DNA from: Firmicutes bacterium HGW-Firmicutes-15
Lineage (GTDB): Bacteria; Bacillota; Syntrophomonadia; Syntrophomonadales; Syntrophomonadaceae
Assembly: GCA_002840245.1 (NCBI GenBank)
Contig: PHAA01000018.1
Location: 1 to 64,000, forward strand
DNA length: 64,000 nucleotides
Direction of reading: 5' to 3'
Shown: one piece after another, positions 54,261 through 64,000 of the stretch
How positions within the stretch are numbered: position 1 is the first letter of the stretch
How the letters are laid out: each line of letters starts with the position of its first letter
The notes under the pieces: model-generated
Told to the model about the DNA's origin: nothing
The model's input: the letters and a program-made list of their open reading frames with translations, nothing else
Databases searched by the model: none
Made by a program: the position numbers and the translations under genes

Positions 54261-55217
54261 ATGAGTGCAAAACTGGATAAACCCCGAATAGTACTAATAG
54301 GTGGTGGAACTGGCCTTTCCGTGCTACTCAAGGGCTTGAAGAAATATACGACGGGTTTAACCGCCGTAGTTACAGTTAGTGACGATGGAGGCAGTTCCGG
54401 GCGCTTGCGAACTGAGTTGGGGGTTTTGCCGCCAGGTGACATTCGTAATTGTCTGGTGGCCTTAGCTGAAACCGAAACCCTTATGGATGAAATTTTCCAA
54501 CATCGATTTCAACAAGGAGACGGCATAAAGGGTCACAATTTGGGCAATCTGCTCCTGGTGGCTATGACCGAAATTACTGGCGATTTTGTTTCTGCTATTA
54601 AAGAGGTTAGTAAGGTTTTGGCAGTTAGGGGAGAGGTGATTCCTGCCACCCTGGATCAGGTTGTATTAGGAGCCAGGATGAAGGATGGACAGACGATTAT
54701 CGGGGAAACTGCCATTAGAAGACACCCTGCTGCAATTGATCAGATATATTTAATACCCGAAGAATGCATGCCGGTTCCGGCCACCATTACTGCCATCCTG
54801 GAAGCGGACGCCATAATCCTGGGGCCGGGTAGCCTTTATACCAGCATTATTCCTAACCTGCTGGTCAAAGGGGTGAGGGAGGCTCTGATTGCCTCACCAG
54901 CAGTCAAAATATATGTTAGCAATATTATGACTGAACAGGGAGAAACCGACGATTTTACTGCTAGTGATCACTTGCGGGTTATAATGGATTGTATTGGTCA
55001 ACCTTGGCTGGATTACGTAATTATTAATACCGGGCCTATTGATGAGTTTAGATTACAAAGATACCGCCAGGAGCAGGCGGTCCCCGTAGCCAGTTCTTAT
55101 CAAGAAATGTTGGACTGGGGAATTAGAGTAATTGAGCAAGATCTGGTAGCAGATAATCAGGTGGCGTGGCATGATGCTGAAAAAATGGCTCAGATCATTA
55201 TGGAGTTAATAGCATGA
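54261..55217 (+). CDS. yvcK: Gluconeogenesis factor YvcK (CofD-like)
   Basis: 318 aa. Starts with the UDP-sugar/nucleotide binding GGGTGLSVLLKGLKKYT, followed by TVSDDGGSSGRL. Binds UDP-GlcNAc in B. subtilis and is needed for growth on gluconeogenic carbon and for cell shape. ATG follows the rapZ stop at once; its end overlaps whiA by 4 bp. Confidence 0.96.
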   Translation: MSAKLDKPRIVLIGGGTGLSVLLKGLKKYTTGLTAVVTVSDDGGSSGRLRTELGVLPPGDIRNCLVALAETETLMDEIFQHRFQQGDGIKGHNLGNLLLVAMTEITGDFVSAIKEVSKVLAVRGEVIPATLDQVVLGARMKDGQTIIGETAIRRHPAAIDQIYLIPEECMPVPATITAILEADAIILGPGSLYTSIIPNLLVKGVREALIASPAVKIYVSNIMTEQGETDDFTASDHLRVIMDCIGQPWLDYVIINTGPIDEFRLQRYRQEQAVPVASSYQEMLDWGIRVIEQDLVADNQVAWHDAEKMAQIIMELIA

Positions 55218-56149
55218 GTTTTTCTAATGATGTAAGAAATGAGTTAGCCCGCATTATTCCTGAGAAGAGTTGTTGTCAGAAAGCCGAATTGTCAGCCTTG
55301 CTAACTATGCGTGCTGATATAATTCAACGGGAAGATGGGGAGAGGTACCTGATCACATTATCAGAGAATGCCACCCCGGCACGTAAGATTTATACACTGC
55401 TTAAAGAAAGCTATGGTCTGTCATCAGCAGTCAGAATACAGGAAAAGAAACGGTTTAAAAAAACGCGAGTATACGTGGTAGAGACCCATATGCCAACCAA
55501 TGATGCTTTATTAAGCGAGTTGGGACTGTCCAGTAAAGGGCTAAAAATCAACAGGCAAGTGAACTGGTCATTACTTAGCAAAAACTGCTGTAAGAAAGCT
55601 TATTTGCGAGGGGTATTTATAAGCCGAGGATTTATCAACCGGCCAGAAGGAAACTATCACTTGGAAATGGTTATAAATGATTCCCGCATGGCCAGTGATC
55701 TCCAAAAGGTGCTTCTGAAAATGGGAGTAGAGGCCCGCGTGAGCGAACGCAAACACAACCTTATGTTGTATGTCAAGGAAAGTGAAAAAATAGTGGATTT
55801 TCTACGCATTGTAGAAGCCAGCAAAGCACTACTGGATTTTGAAAATGTCCGGATTGTAAAATCGATGCGCAACCAGGTTAACAGGCAGGTGAATTGTGAA
55901 ACTGCCAATCTGGCTAAGACGGTAGACGCCTCTGTTCGACAAGTAGAGATGATCGAGAGATTAATTGATAAGGTGGGAATAAAAGGCCTTCCCATTACCT
56001 TAAGGGATTTGGCCATTTTGAGAATAGATTATCCTGACAGTACCTTAAAAGAACTGGGTAGTATGCTTGATCCTGCACTCACCAAATCGGGGGTAGCATA
56101 CCGGATGAAGAAACTGGAAAGTTTTGCCGAAAAAATTCTGGATGATTAA
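55214..56149 (+). CDS. whiA: DNA-binding protein WhiA
   Basis: 311 aa. N-terminal LAGLIDADG-like domain (about 1-190) without the catalytic acidic residues, and a C-terminal HTH (LKELGSMLDPALTKSGVAYRMKKL). In Firmicutes it affects division and chromosome segregation. It overlaps yvcK (ATGA) and is 18 bp before rpoN. Confidence 0.96.
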   Translation: MSFSNDVRNELARIIPEKSCCQKAELSALLTMRADIIQREDGERYLITLSENATPARKIYTLLKESYGLSSAVRIQEKKRFKKTRVYVVETHMPTNDALLSELGLSSKGLKINRQVNWSLLSKNCCKKAYLRGVFISRGFINRPEGNYHLEMVINDSRMASDLQKVLLKMGVEARVSERKHNLMLYVKESEKIVDFLRIVEASKALLDFENVRIVKSMRNQVNRQVNCETANLAKTVDASVRQVEMIERLIDKVGIKGLPITLRDLAILRIDYPDSTLKELGSMLDPALTKSGVAYRMKKLESFAEKILDD

Positions 56150-56167
56150 AAAAAGCGAGGAACAGTT

Positions 56168-57562
56168 ATGAGACTGAGCAATGATATGCTACTGGAACAA
56201 CAACAAAAGCTGATAATGACGCCGGAATTAAGATTGGCTATTGCGATTCTGCAAATGTCAACCCTGGAACTAGGGGAGTATACGCAAAACGAATTGGAAG
56301 AAAACCCGTTACTGGAAGAAAAAGAAGTCGAGGATGCTGTGGAAGAAAATTCTGATCATGAAAATGAAAAAAATGCAGAGACCATTGATAAAACAGCAGA
56401 ATGGCTGGAATATTTTAATGATCGGGATATTGGGTTTCCTATCAACGATTTAGTTGAAAAATCTTTCGATAATTTCCTGACCCAGAGGCCTAGTCTTTAT
56501 GAACACCTTCAGTTTCAATTGCACTTAGCCTGCAAGAACGTTGAAGATATGGCTGTGGGGCAGTATATCATTGGCAACCTGGATCCCCATGGTTATCTCT
56601 GCGTGGAACCAGAAGAAGTCGCTGCAAAAACTGGAGCGGATCTAGACCAGATTCATAAAGTGATAAGTTTGGTTCAATCATTTCATCCGCACGGTGTGGG
56701 CGCTTACAACCTAGGCGAATGCCTGTTAATCCAGTTGCGTCACTATGGTAAGGAAAACGACATGGTGAGGGAGATCATTGCAAAACATCTCGATGACCTG
56801 GCGAAGGGCAAACTGGGTAAGATAGCACAGGCCTTGGGAATCACGATATGCGAGGTTCAGGAAATATGCGACTTGATTCGCACCCTGGATCCCAAACCGG
56901 GCTTGCAATACAGTCCTATGGATGAAGTCAAATATATTATTCCTGATGTCATAGTGGAAAAAGTAGAAGGGGAATATGTGGTCGTGCTAAATGACAGCGC
57001 ATCTCCCCGTTTGATGGTTAATCAGCTCTATGAAAATATGTTGCGGCAACCGGGTGCCTTTTCTCCTGAGGCCTGCAAATACCTGGAAGAAAAGATGGGA
57101 GCGGCTGTCTGGCTTATTCGCAGTATAGAGCAGCGCCGTAGAACCTTATATAAAGTGGCGCGTTGTATCGTAGACTTCCAGACGGAGTTTCTGAACCATG
57201 GAATCAAGTGTCTGAAGCCACTAAACCTTAAACAGGTCGCAGATATAATTGAGGTTCATGAATCAACTGTTAGCCGTGCAACTTCCAAAAAGTATATTCA
57301 AACCTCCCAGGGCTTGTTTGAGTTAAAATACTTTTTTGGTAGTGGCGTGGAGAACCAGACCGATCATGGACAAATTTCTTCCAAAAGCATTAAGAGAATA
57401 GTTGAAGAGATAATCGATAATGAGAACACCGCCCATCCCGTAAGTGACCAGACTATAGTGGAAATTCTAAAGATAAAGGGGATAAATATATCCCGTAGGA
57501 CAGTAGCTAAATATCGGCAAGAAATGGGAATATTACCAACCACATCTCGTAAGAGATATTAA
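56168..57562 (+). CDS. rpoN: RNA polymerase sigma-54 factor
   Basis: 464 aa. Region I (QQQKLIMTPELRLAIAILQMS), acidic region II, core-binding part and the C-terminal RpoN box SRRTVAKYRQEMGI that binds the -24 element. It needs an enhancer-binding ATPase, none of which is in this window. It follows whiA by 18 bp. AGCGAGGA precedes the ATG. Confidence 0.97.
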   Translation: MRLSNDMLLEQQQKLIMTPELRLAIAILQMSTLELGEYTQNELEENPLLEEKEVEDAVEENSDHENEKNAETIDKTAEWLEYFNDRDIGFPINDLVEKSFDNFLTQRPSLYEHLQFQLHLACKNVEDMAVGQYIIGNLDPHGYLCVEPEEVAAKTGADLDQIHKVISLVQSFHPHGVGAYNLGECLLIQLRHYGKENDMVREIIAKHLDDLAKGKLGKIAQALGITICEVQEICDLIRTLDPKPGLQYSPMDEVKYIIPDVIVEKVEGEYVVVLNDSASPRLMVNQLYENMLRQPGAFSPEACKYLEEKMGAAVWLIRSIEQRRRTLYKVARCIVDFQTEFLNHGIKCLKPLNLKQVADIIEVHESTVSRATSKKYIQTSQGLFELKYFFGSGVENQTDHGQISSKSIKRIVEEIIDNENTAHPVSDQTIVEILKIKGINISRRTVAKYRQEMGILPTTSRKRY

Positions 57563-57611
57563 CATATAGTATTAACATCACATATATCTAAGTACATCAT
57601 ATATGTCTAAA

Positions 57612-57622
57612 TGTGGTATAAT
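57612..57622 (+). promoter_or_regulatory. Extended -10 promoter of the glycolytic operon
   Basis: TATAAT (57617-57622) with TG one base before it (57614-57615), giving an extended -10. No good -35 box is seen at the usual distance. Confidence 0.5.
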
Positions 57623-57664
57623 AATAAGTGACTATTAATGAAATGGACACATGTTATAGGGTTG

Positions 57665-57709
57665 CAGGGACAAATTTGTCCCTGGTATAGCAGTATGTCC
57701 CGAGGACAT
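57665..57709 (+). promoter_or_regulatory. Operator pair of CggR
   Basis: CAGGGACAAATTTGTCCCTG (57665-57684) is a perfect 20-bp palindrome; ATGTCC-CGA-GGACAT (57695-57709) is a second one. Both contain the GGGAC/TGTCC half-sites of CggR operators. The second ends 3 bp before the cggR ATG and overlaps its SD, so bound protein may also hinder translation initiation. Confidence 0.8.
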
Positions 57710-57712
57710 TGA

Positions 57713-58747
57713 ATGCATAAATTTTTTACGGTCATGGAGCGGTTCGCTCCTGAAGCGATGCAGATTATGAATGCCAGATACCTTGTTTTGAGGCAGGTTC
57801 TCCACAACCAGCCTATCGGTAGGCGTCAATTGGGTAAAAACGTGGGTAGCAGCGAGCGGTTGGTACGAGCTGAAGTTGATACCCTCAGAGCTCGGGGGGC
57901 TTTGCAAACGACTGCGGCTGGAATATACCTGACCCCTTATGGGGAAGAAATGCTGAGGGATATTGATGAGATTGTTCCTTGGCTTTTCAATATTCAAATT
58001 CTGGGTGATAAGCTCAAAGAACGTTTTAATTTGGATGAAGTTATAATCGTTCCCGGTGATTCATTTATGAACACCTTTGCCCAAGAAGACCTGGGCCGGG
58101 CAGGTGCTGAATATTTGCGGAAAAAATTATATCCATCATGTATTCTAGCCGTAACTGGCGGAACTACTTTGGCTCAGGTGGCCAACGCAATGAGGGAGGG
58201 AATAAATGCCACTCATGTATGTGTGGTACCCGCGAGAGGTGGGCTAGGTGAGAATGTGGAACTTCAGGCAGGCAACATAGCTGCTAAAATTGCTCGGGCT
58301 ATTGGTGGTCAGTACCGTCTTTTACATATTCCTGACAATATTGAAGAAAGTACCGCAGTAGCACTCAAAAGAGATATTCATATCAGTGAGGTTATTAATA
58401 CTATTAAGTCTGCGCATATTCTGGTACATGGAATTGGTCCGGCTATGGAGATGGCAGGTCGGCGAGGCCTTTCTGAGCTAGACATAGAATTTTTGCGAAA
58501 GAATGAGGCAATGGGTGAAGCGCTTCGATATTATTTCGATCGATGGGGCAAAATAATATTTGAGATTCCTGGTATTGGCTTGGATCGAAATGATCTTCAA
58601 AATATTAAGCTTATTGTGGCGGTGGCAGGAGGCAGCAATAAGGCTGAAGCTATAGAGGCAGTTTTGAAAAACGGGCAGGAAAATGTGCTAATAACTGATG
58701 AGGGTGCAGCCAAACAAATAATATTTGGAAAGGATGATGGTCAATGA
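57713..58747 (+). CDS. cggR: Central glycolytic genes repressor CggR
   Basis: 344 aa of the SorC/DeoR sugar-binding family. N-terminal winged helix (RRQLGKNVGSSERLVRAEVDTL) and C-terminal effector domain (ILAVTGGTTLAQVANAM; fructose 1,6-bisphosphate is the known inducer in B. subtilis). It represses the operon it heads. The stop overlaps the gap start by 4 bp. Confidence 0.95.
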   Translation: MHKFFTVMERFAPEAMQIMNARYLVLRQVLHNQPIGRRQLGKNVGSSERLVRAEVDTLRARGALQTTAAGIYLTPYGEEMLRDIDEIVPWLFNIQILGDKLKERFNLDEVIIVPGDSFMNTFAQEDLGRAGAEYLRKKLYPSCILAVTGGTTLAQVANAMREGINATHVCVVPARGGLGENVELQAGNIAAKIARAIGGQYRLLHIPDNIEESTAVALKRDIHISEVINTIKSAHILVHGIGPAMEMAGRRGLSELDIEFLRKNEAMGEALRYYFDRWGKIIFEIPGIGLDRNDLQNIKLIVAVAGGSNKAEAIEAVLKNGQENVLITDEGAAKQIIFGKDDGQ

Positions 58748-59757
58748 CAGTTAAAATTGCAATCAATGGTTTTGGAAGAATAGGGCGTCTAGTAGCTAGA
58801 GCGGCATTGCAAAGAGATGATATGCAGCTGGTAGCTGTAAATGACCTGGGAGACCCCGGGGGAGGCGCGCATCTATTAAAATACGATTCCATTCATGGCC
58901 AATTTCCGGGGGATGTTGCCGTTGCTGGCGATAGCATCACAGCTGCTGGCAAAAGCTTTAAATATTTATCTGAAAAGGATCCGGAAAAATTGCCGTGGAA
59001 AGAGCTGGGGATCGATGTGGTCGTAGAAGGAACGGGGAGGTTTAGAAGCCGTGAGAAAGCGGCCAAGCATTTACAGGCTGGTGCTGCGAAGGTTATTATA
59101 ACCGCACCGGGTAAAAAATCTGATTTGACAATAGTAATGGGAGTAAATAATGACCAGTATAACCCCTCTATCCATCATGTTCTTTCCAATGCTTCCTGTA
59201 CCACCAATTGTTTAGCTCCGGTTGCTAAAGTGCTGCTACAAGAGTTTGGGATCGTAAAAGGGATGATGACCACCATACATTCCTATACTAACGACCAGCG
59301 GGTTTTGGATTTGGAGCATGAGGATCTCAGAAGAGCCCGAGCCGCTGCTCTCTCCATGATTCCTACTACAACCGGTGCTGCCAGTGCGGTAGGCCTGGTA
59401 ATACCCGAACTGGAAGGAAAACTGGATGGCCTGGCGATAAGGGTTCCAACCCCTAATGTATCCCTGCTTGATTTGACCGTCGAGCTGGAAAAGGCAGCAT
59501 CAGTGGAAGCAATTAATGCGGCCTTCCAAAAGGCCAGTGAGACATACTTGAAGGGTATTCTGAAGTATACTGAAGTGCCACTGGTATCCCACGATTATAA
59601 CGGTGAGGTACATTCGGCGGTGGTGGATGGACTGTTGACCATGACTATGGGAGATAAGTTGGTTAAGGTAATCGCCTGGTATGATAACGAATGGGGATAT
59701 TCCCTGAGAGTCGTAGACCTAGTGGCCTTTATAGTTGCTAAGGGATTTGAAAAATAA
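58744..59757 (+). CDS. gap: Glyceraldehyde-3-phosphate dehydrogenase
   Basis: 337 aa. NAD-binding N-terminus INGFGRIGRLVARAAL with VNDLGDPGGGAHLLKYDS (Asp typical for NAD). Catalytic Cys152 in SNASCTTNCLAP and the His of HSYTNDQRVLD. Oxidises glyceraldehyde 3-P to 1,3-bisphosphoglycerate, reversibly. GGATGATGGTCA precedes it inside cggR. Confidence 0.98.
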   Translation: MTVKIAINGFGRIGRLVARAALQRDDMQLVAVNDLGDPGGGAHLLKYDSIHGQFPGDVAVAGDSITAAGKSFKYLSEKDPEKLPWKELGIDVVVEGTGRFRSREKAAKHLQAGAAKVIITAPGKKSDLTIVMGVNNDQYNPSIHHVLSNASCTTNCLAPVAKVLLQEFGIVKGMMTTIHSYTNDQRVLDLEHEDLRRARAAALSMIPTTTGAASAVGLVIPELEGKLDGLAIRVPTPNVSLLDLTVELEKAASVEAINAAFQKASETYLKGILKYTEVPLVSHDYNGEVHSAVVDGLLTMTMGDKLVKVIAWYDNEWGYSLRVVDLVAFIVAKGFEK

Positions 59758-59789
59758 AAGATTCACATAATACCGGAGGAGGACTGGAA

Positions 59790-60965
59790 TTGAGGAGTAT
59801 TAGGGATGTAGAGCTGAAAAATAAGCGGGTTTTGATGCGGGTGGATTTTAATGTGCCTATGGATGAGAATAGCATTATTATCGATGATACCCGTATTAGT
59901 GCCGCTATTCCCACCATAGAGTATATATTAGGACAAGGAGCCAGCCTTATACTTATGAGTCATCTGGGGCGGCCCAATGGGAAAGCGGATGCTAAATACA
60001 GCCTAAAAGAGGTTGCACTCCACCTGGGTGGCCTGCTTAATAAAAAAGTTTTAATGGCCGGAGATTGCATTGGCCCGGAAGTACAGGAGATGTCCCGCCA
60101 GCTTTTGTCAGGGGAAGTCTTGATGTTGGAAAACGTCAGATTTTACCCAGGTGAGGAAAAAAACGATCCCGAATTCTCCCAGCAGCTTGCTCTTCTGGGT
60201 GATATATTTGTTAATGATGCCTTCGGAACCGCTCATCGAGCCCATTCTTCCACTGCTGGAATAGCAGTCTATTTGCCAGCTTATGCTGGGTTTCTCCTCG
60301 AAAACGAGGTGAATATGCTAAGGAAGGTTCTCGAGTATCCGGAGTGTCCGCGAATGGCGATTCTGGGAGGGGCCAAGGTCAAGGATAAATTGGGGCTAAT
60401 AAGAAACCTGCTTGATAAACTGGATGTTTTACTGGTGGCAGGTGGAATCGGAAGCACATTCCTAGCGGCTCGGGGCATGAAAGTGGGAAAATCAATCTGT
60501 GAAATGGATCTCCTGCAGGAGTGTCGCAACCTGTTAGAATTGGCAGATAAGAAACATAAACATATACTCATGCCCGTTGATGTGGTGATCGCCAATGAAC
60601 TGTCGGCCGACGCCACATCTATGATAGTTGATATAGATGCAATACCCGATGACATGATGATTGTTGATATTGGACCCAAGACTATCAAAGGTTTTTCCAT
60701 GGCTATTTCCCGGGCTCATACAATAATTTGGAATGGGCCTGTAGGGGTTTATGAATACCAGCAGTTTGCAGTAGGGACGGAAGCAATTGCTAGGGCACTC
60801 GCCGCATCATCTGCGGTTACTGTGGTCGGTGGAGGAGATTCCGCAGCCACTGTTTACAAACTAGGTCTGGAAAAAGAAATTACCCACATATCAACTGGTG
60901 GAGGAGCCACCCTGGAGTTCCTGGAGGGAATAGAATTGCCCGGAGTAAAATCCTGCGAGATATAG
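59790..60965 (+). CDS. pgk: Phosphoglycerate kinase
   Basis: 391 aa starting with TTG 59790 (GGAGGAGG 8 nt upstream). Signature RVLMRVDFNVPMD, ENVRFYPGEEKNDPEF and the nucleotide site NGPVGVYEYQQFAVGT. Makes ATP from 1,3-bisphosphoglycerate. A separate pgk-tpi pair, not fused, with 3 bp to tpiA. Confidence 0.98.
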   Translation: MRSIRDVELKNKRVLMRVDFNVPMDENSIIIDDTRISAAIPTIEYILGQGASLILMSHLGRPNGKADAKYSLKEVALHLGGLLNKKVLMAGDCIGPEVQEMSRQLLSGEVLMLENVRFYPGEEKNDPEFSQQLALLGDIFVNDAFGTAHRAHSSTAGIAVYLPAYAGFLLENEVNMLRKVLEYPECPRMAILGGAKVKDKLGLIRNLLDKLDVLLVAGGIGSTFLAARGMKVGKSICEMDLLQECRNLLELADKKHKHILMPVDVVIANELSADATSMIVDIDAIPDDMMIVDIGPKTIKGFSMAISRAHTIIWNGPVGVYEYQQFAVGTEAIARALAASSAVTVVGGGDSAATVYKLGLEKEITHISTGGGATLEFLEGIELPGVKSCEI

Positions 60966-60968
60966 GGG

Positions 60969-61716
60969 GTGTTTGAGTTTAGAAAGCCACTAATAGCCGC
61001 TAACTGGAAAATGTATAAAACCGTTGGCGAAGCCCTTGATTTTGTTAAAGAATTCTTACCTCTGGTAGCTGGGGTAAACGAAGTTGACATAGCTGTTTGC
61101 CCGCCATTTACCTCTTTGGCCGCTCTCAGCATAGGGTTCAAGGGCAGCACACTTAAACTTGGCGCCCAGGATGTTTTCTGGGAAAGTCAGGGAGCTTATA
61201 CCGGGGAAATATCACCGACCATGCTCTTGGATCTGGATTGCCGCTACGTTATCATTGGCCATTCAGAGCGTCGCCATGTAATGGGAGAAAGCGACCTGAT
61301 AATAAACCGGAAGATTAAAGCTGTCGGTTTGGCAGGGATGATCCCAATTTTCTGTGTAGGGGAAACTCTAGAGGAGCGGGAGCAGGGCCTGGCCAGGGAA
61401 GTTGTTCGACAACAATTAGAGAAAGGGCTGCAAGATATTTCTGCCCAAGAACTGGTTATAGCCTATGAACCGGTATGGGCTATAGGCACCGGTGTAAATG
61501 CTAGTCCTGCAGATGCCCGGGAGATGACTGGATTTATTAGAGAAAACCTGGCCATACTATATGACAAGACTTGGGCGGAGGATGTTCTCATCCTGTATGG
61601 CGGTAGTGTCAAGCCGGATAATATTGCTCAGTTTATGGCTGAGAAAGATGTGGACGGAGCCTTGGTGGGAGGCGCGAGTCTGAGTGGCGTTGATTTTGCC
61701 CAGATTGTGAGGTTAA

Positions 61717-61730
<14 letters not shown>
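60969..61730 (+). CDS. tpiA: Triose-phosphate isomerase
   Basis: 253 aa. Lys in AANWKMYKT, His in IIGHSERRH, Glu in VIAYEPVWAIGTG, phosphate loop GGSVKPDN. The only start in frame is GTG 60969, 3 bp after the pgk stop, with its G-rich SD directly adjacent; translation is probably coupled to pgk. Its end overlaps gpmI by 14 bp. Confidence 0.97.

Positions 61731-64000
<2,270 letters not shown>

Noticed and set aside
57640-57670. Sigma-54 promoter before cggR, because rpoN is adjacent
   Set aside because: TGGAC and TTGC are present but at the wrong spacing; an extended -10 TATAAT explains transcription better.

Overview
The window reads as a chromosomal segment of a Gram-positive, low-to-moderate G+C anaerobe of the class Clostridia. 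Evidence: SD sequences of the AAGGAGG type, frequent TTG and GTG starts, an agr-type peptide signalling cluster, the ftsEX-envC-ctpA-minJ-like block, the rapZ-yvcK-whiA block, and a cggR-led glycolytic operon. A Syntrophomonas-like organism is my best guess from protein flavour; this is recall and was not searched.

Layout. 1-522: remnants of two REP-type (Y1) transposases. 523-2841 (-): large protein of unknown function. 3542-6992 (+): agr-like quorum-sensing cluster (membrane protein, GHKL kinase, LytTR regulator with no canonical start codon, an overlooked 38-aa AgrD-type pheromone precursor, AgrB, small membrane protein), with tandem direct repeats in front of the agrD promoter. 7232-10685 (-): ytr-like GntR/ABC operon with a clear promoter and palindromic operator. 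10897-14892: argH, two small genes, tRNA-Thr(CGT), ArsB/NhaD-type permease, Nudix hydrolase. 14992-17629: small membrane protein, gamma-carbonic-anhydrase-like protein, a decayed Fur gene, an Rh-type ammonium transporter. 17818-25807: metallo-hydrolase, Lrp regulator, SLH/chagasin surface protein, diguanylate cyclase, amidase, msrAB, ABC exporter. 26228-34116: hpf, secA, motAB, prfB (programmed frameshift), split transketolase. 34222-40706: ftsE, ftsX, envC-like, ctpA, minJ-like, twin-P-loop ATPase. 41159-47838: uvrB, uvrA, uvrC. 48057-53283: holin-like membrane protein, HAD phosphatase, DUF362 ferredoxin, ROK kinase, PGI/PMI. 53373-57562: rapZ, yvcK, whiA, rpoN. 57713-64000: cggR, gap, pgk, tpiA, gpmI and the start of eno (runs off the edge).

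The most unusual signal is a family of foldback elements. Element A (about 40764-41079) lies between an SOS promoter carrying a LexA box (40731-40759) and uvrB, starting almost at the predicted transcription start. Element B (about 48483-49223) lies just before a HAD phosphatase gene. The two share diverged arms of about 110-130 bp in opposite orientation, but their centres differ. A has a REP-like 16-bp-arm hairpin. B has two inverted copies of a G+C-rich core of about 200 nt. The two B cores differ in sequence yet keep at least five internal stems through compensatory changes, which points to selection on folded RNA or single-stranded DNA. I do not recognise this core as a known class.

How the genes work together: the right third couples sugar phosphorylation and isomerisation (ROK, PGI/PMI), metabolic regulators (RapZ, YvcK, CggR) and lower glycolysis. 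The middle couples envelope division (FtsEX with an EnvC-type hydrolase, CtpA, MinJ-like) with DNA repair (UvrABC). The left end is a cell-density sensing module followed by an independently regulated ABC exporter.
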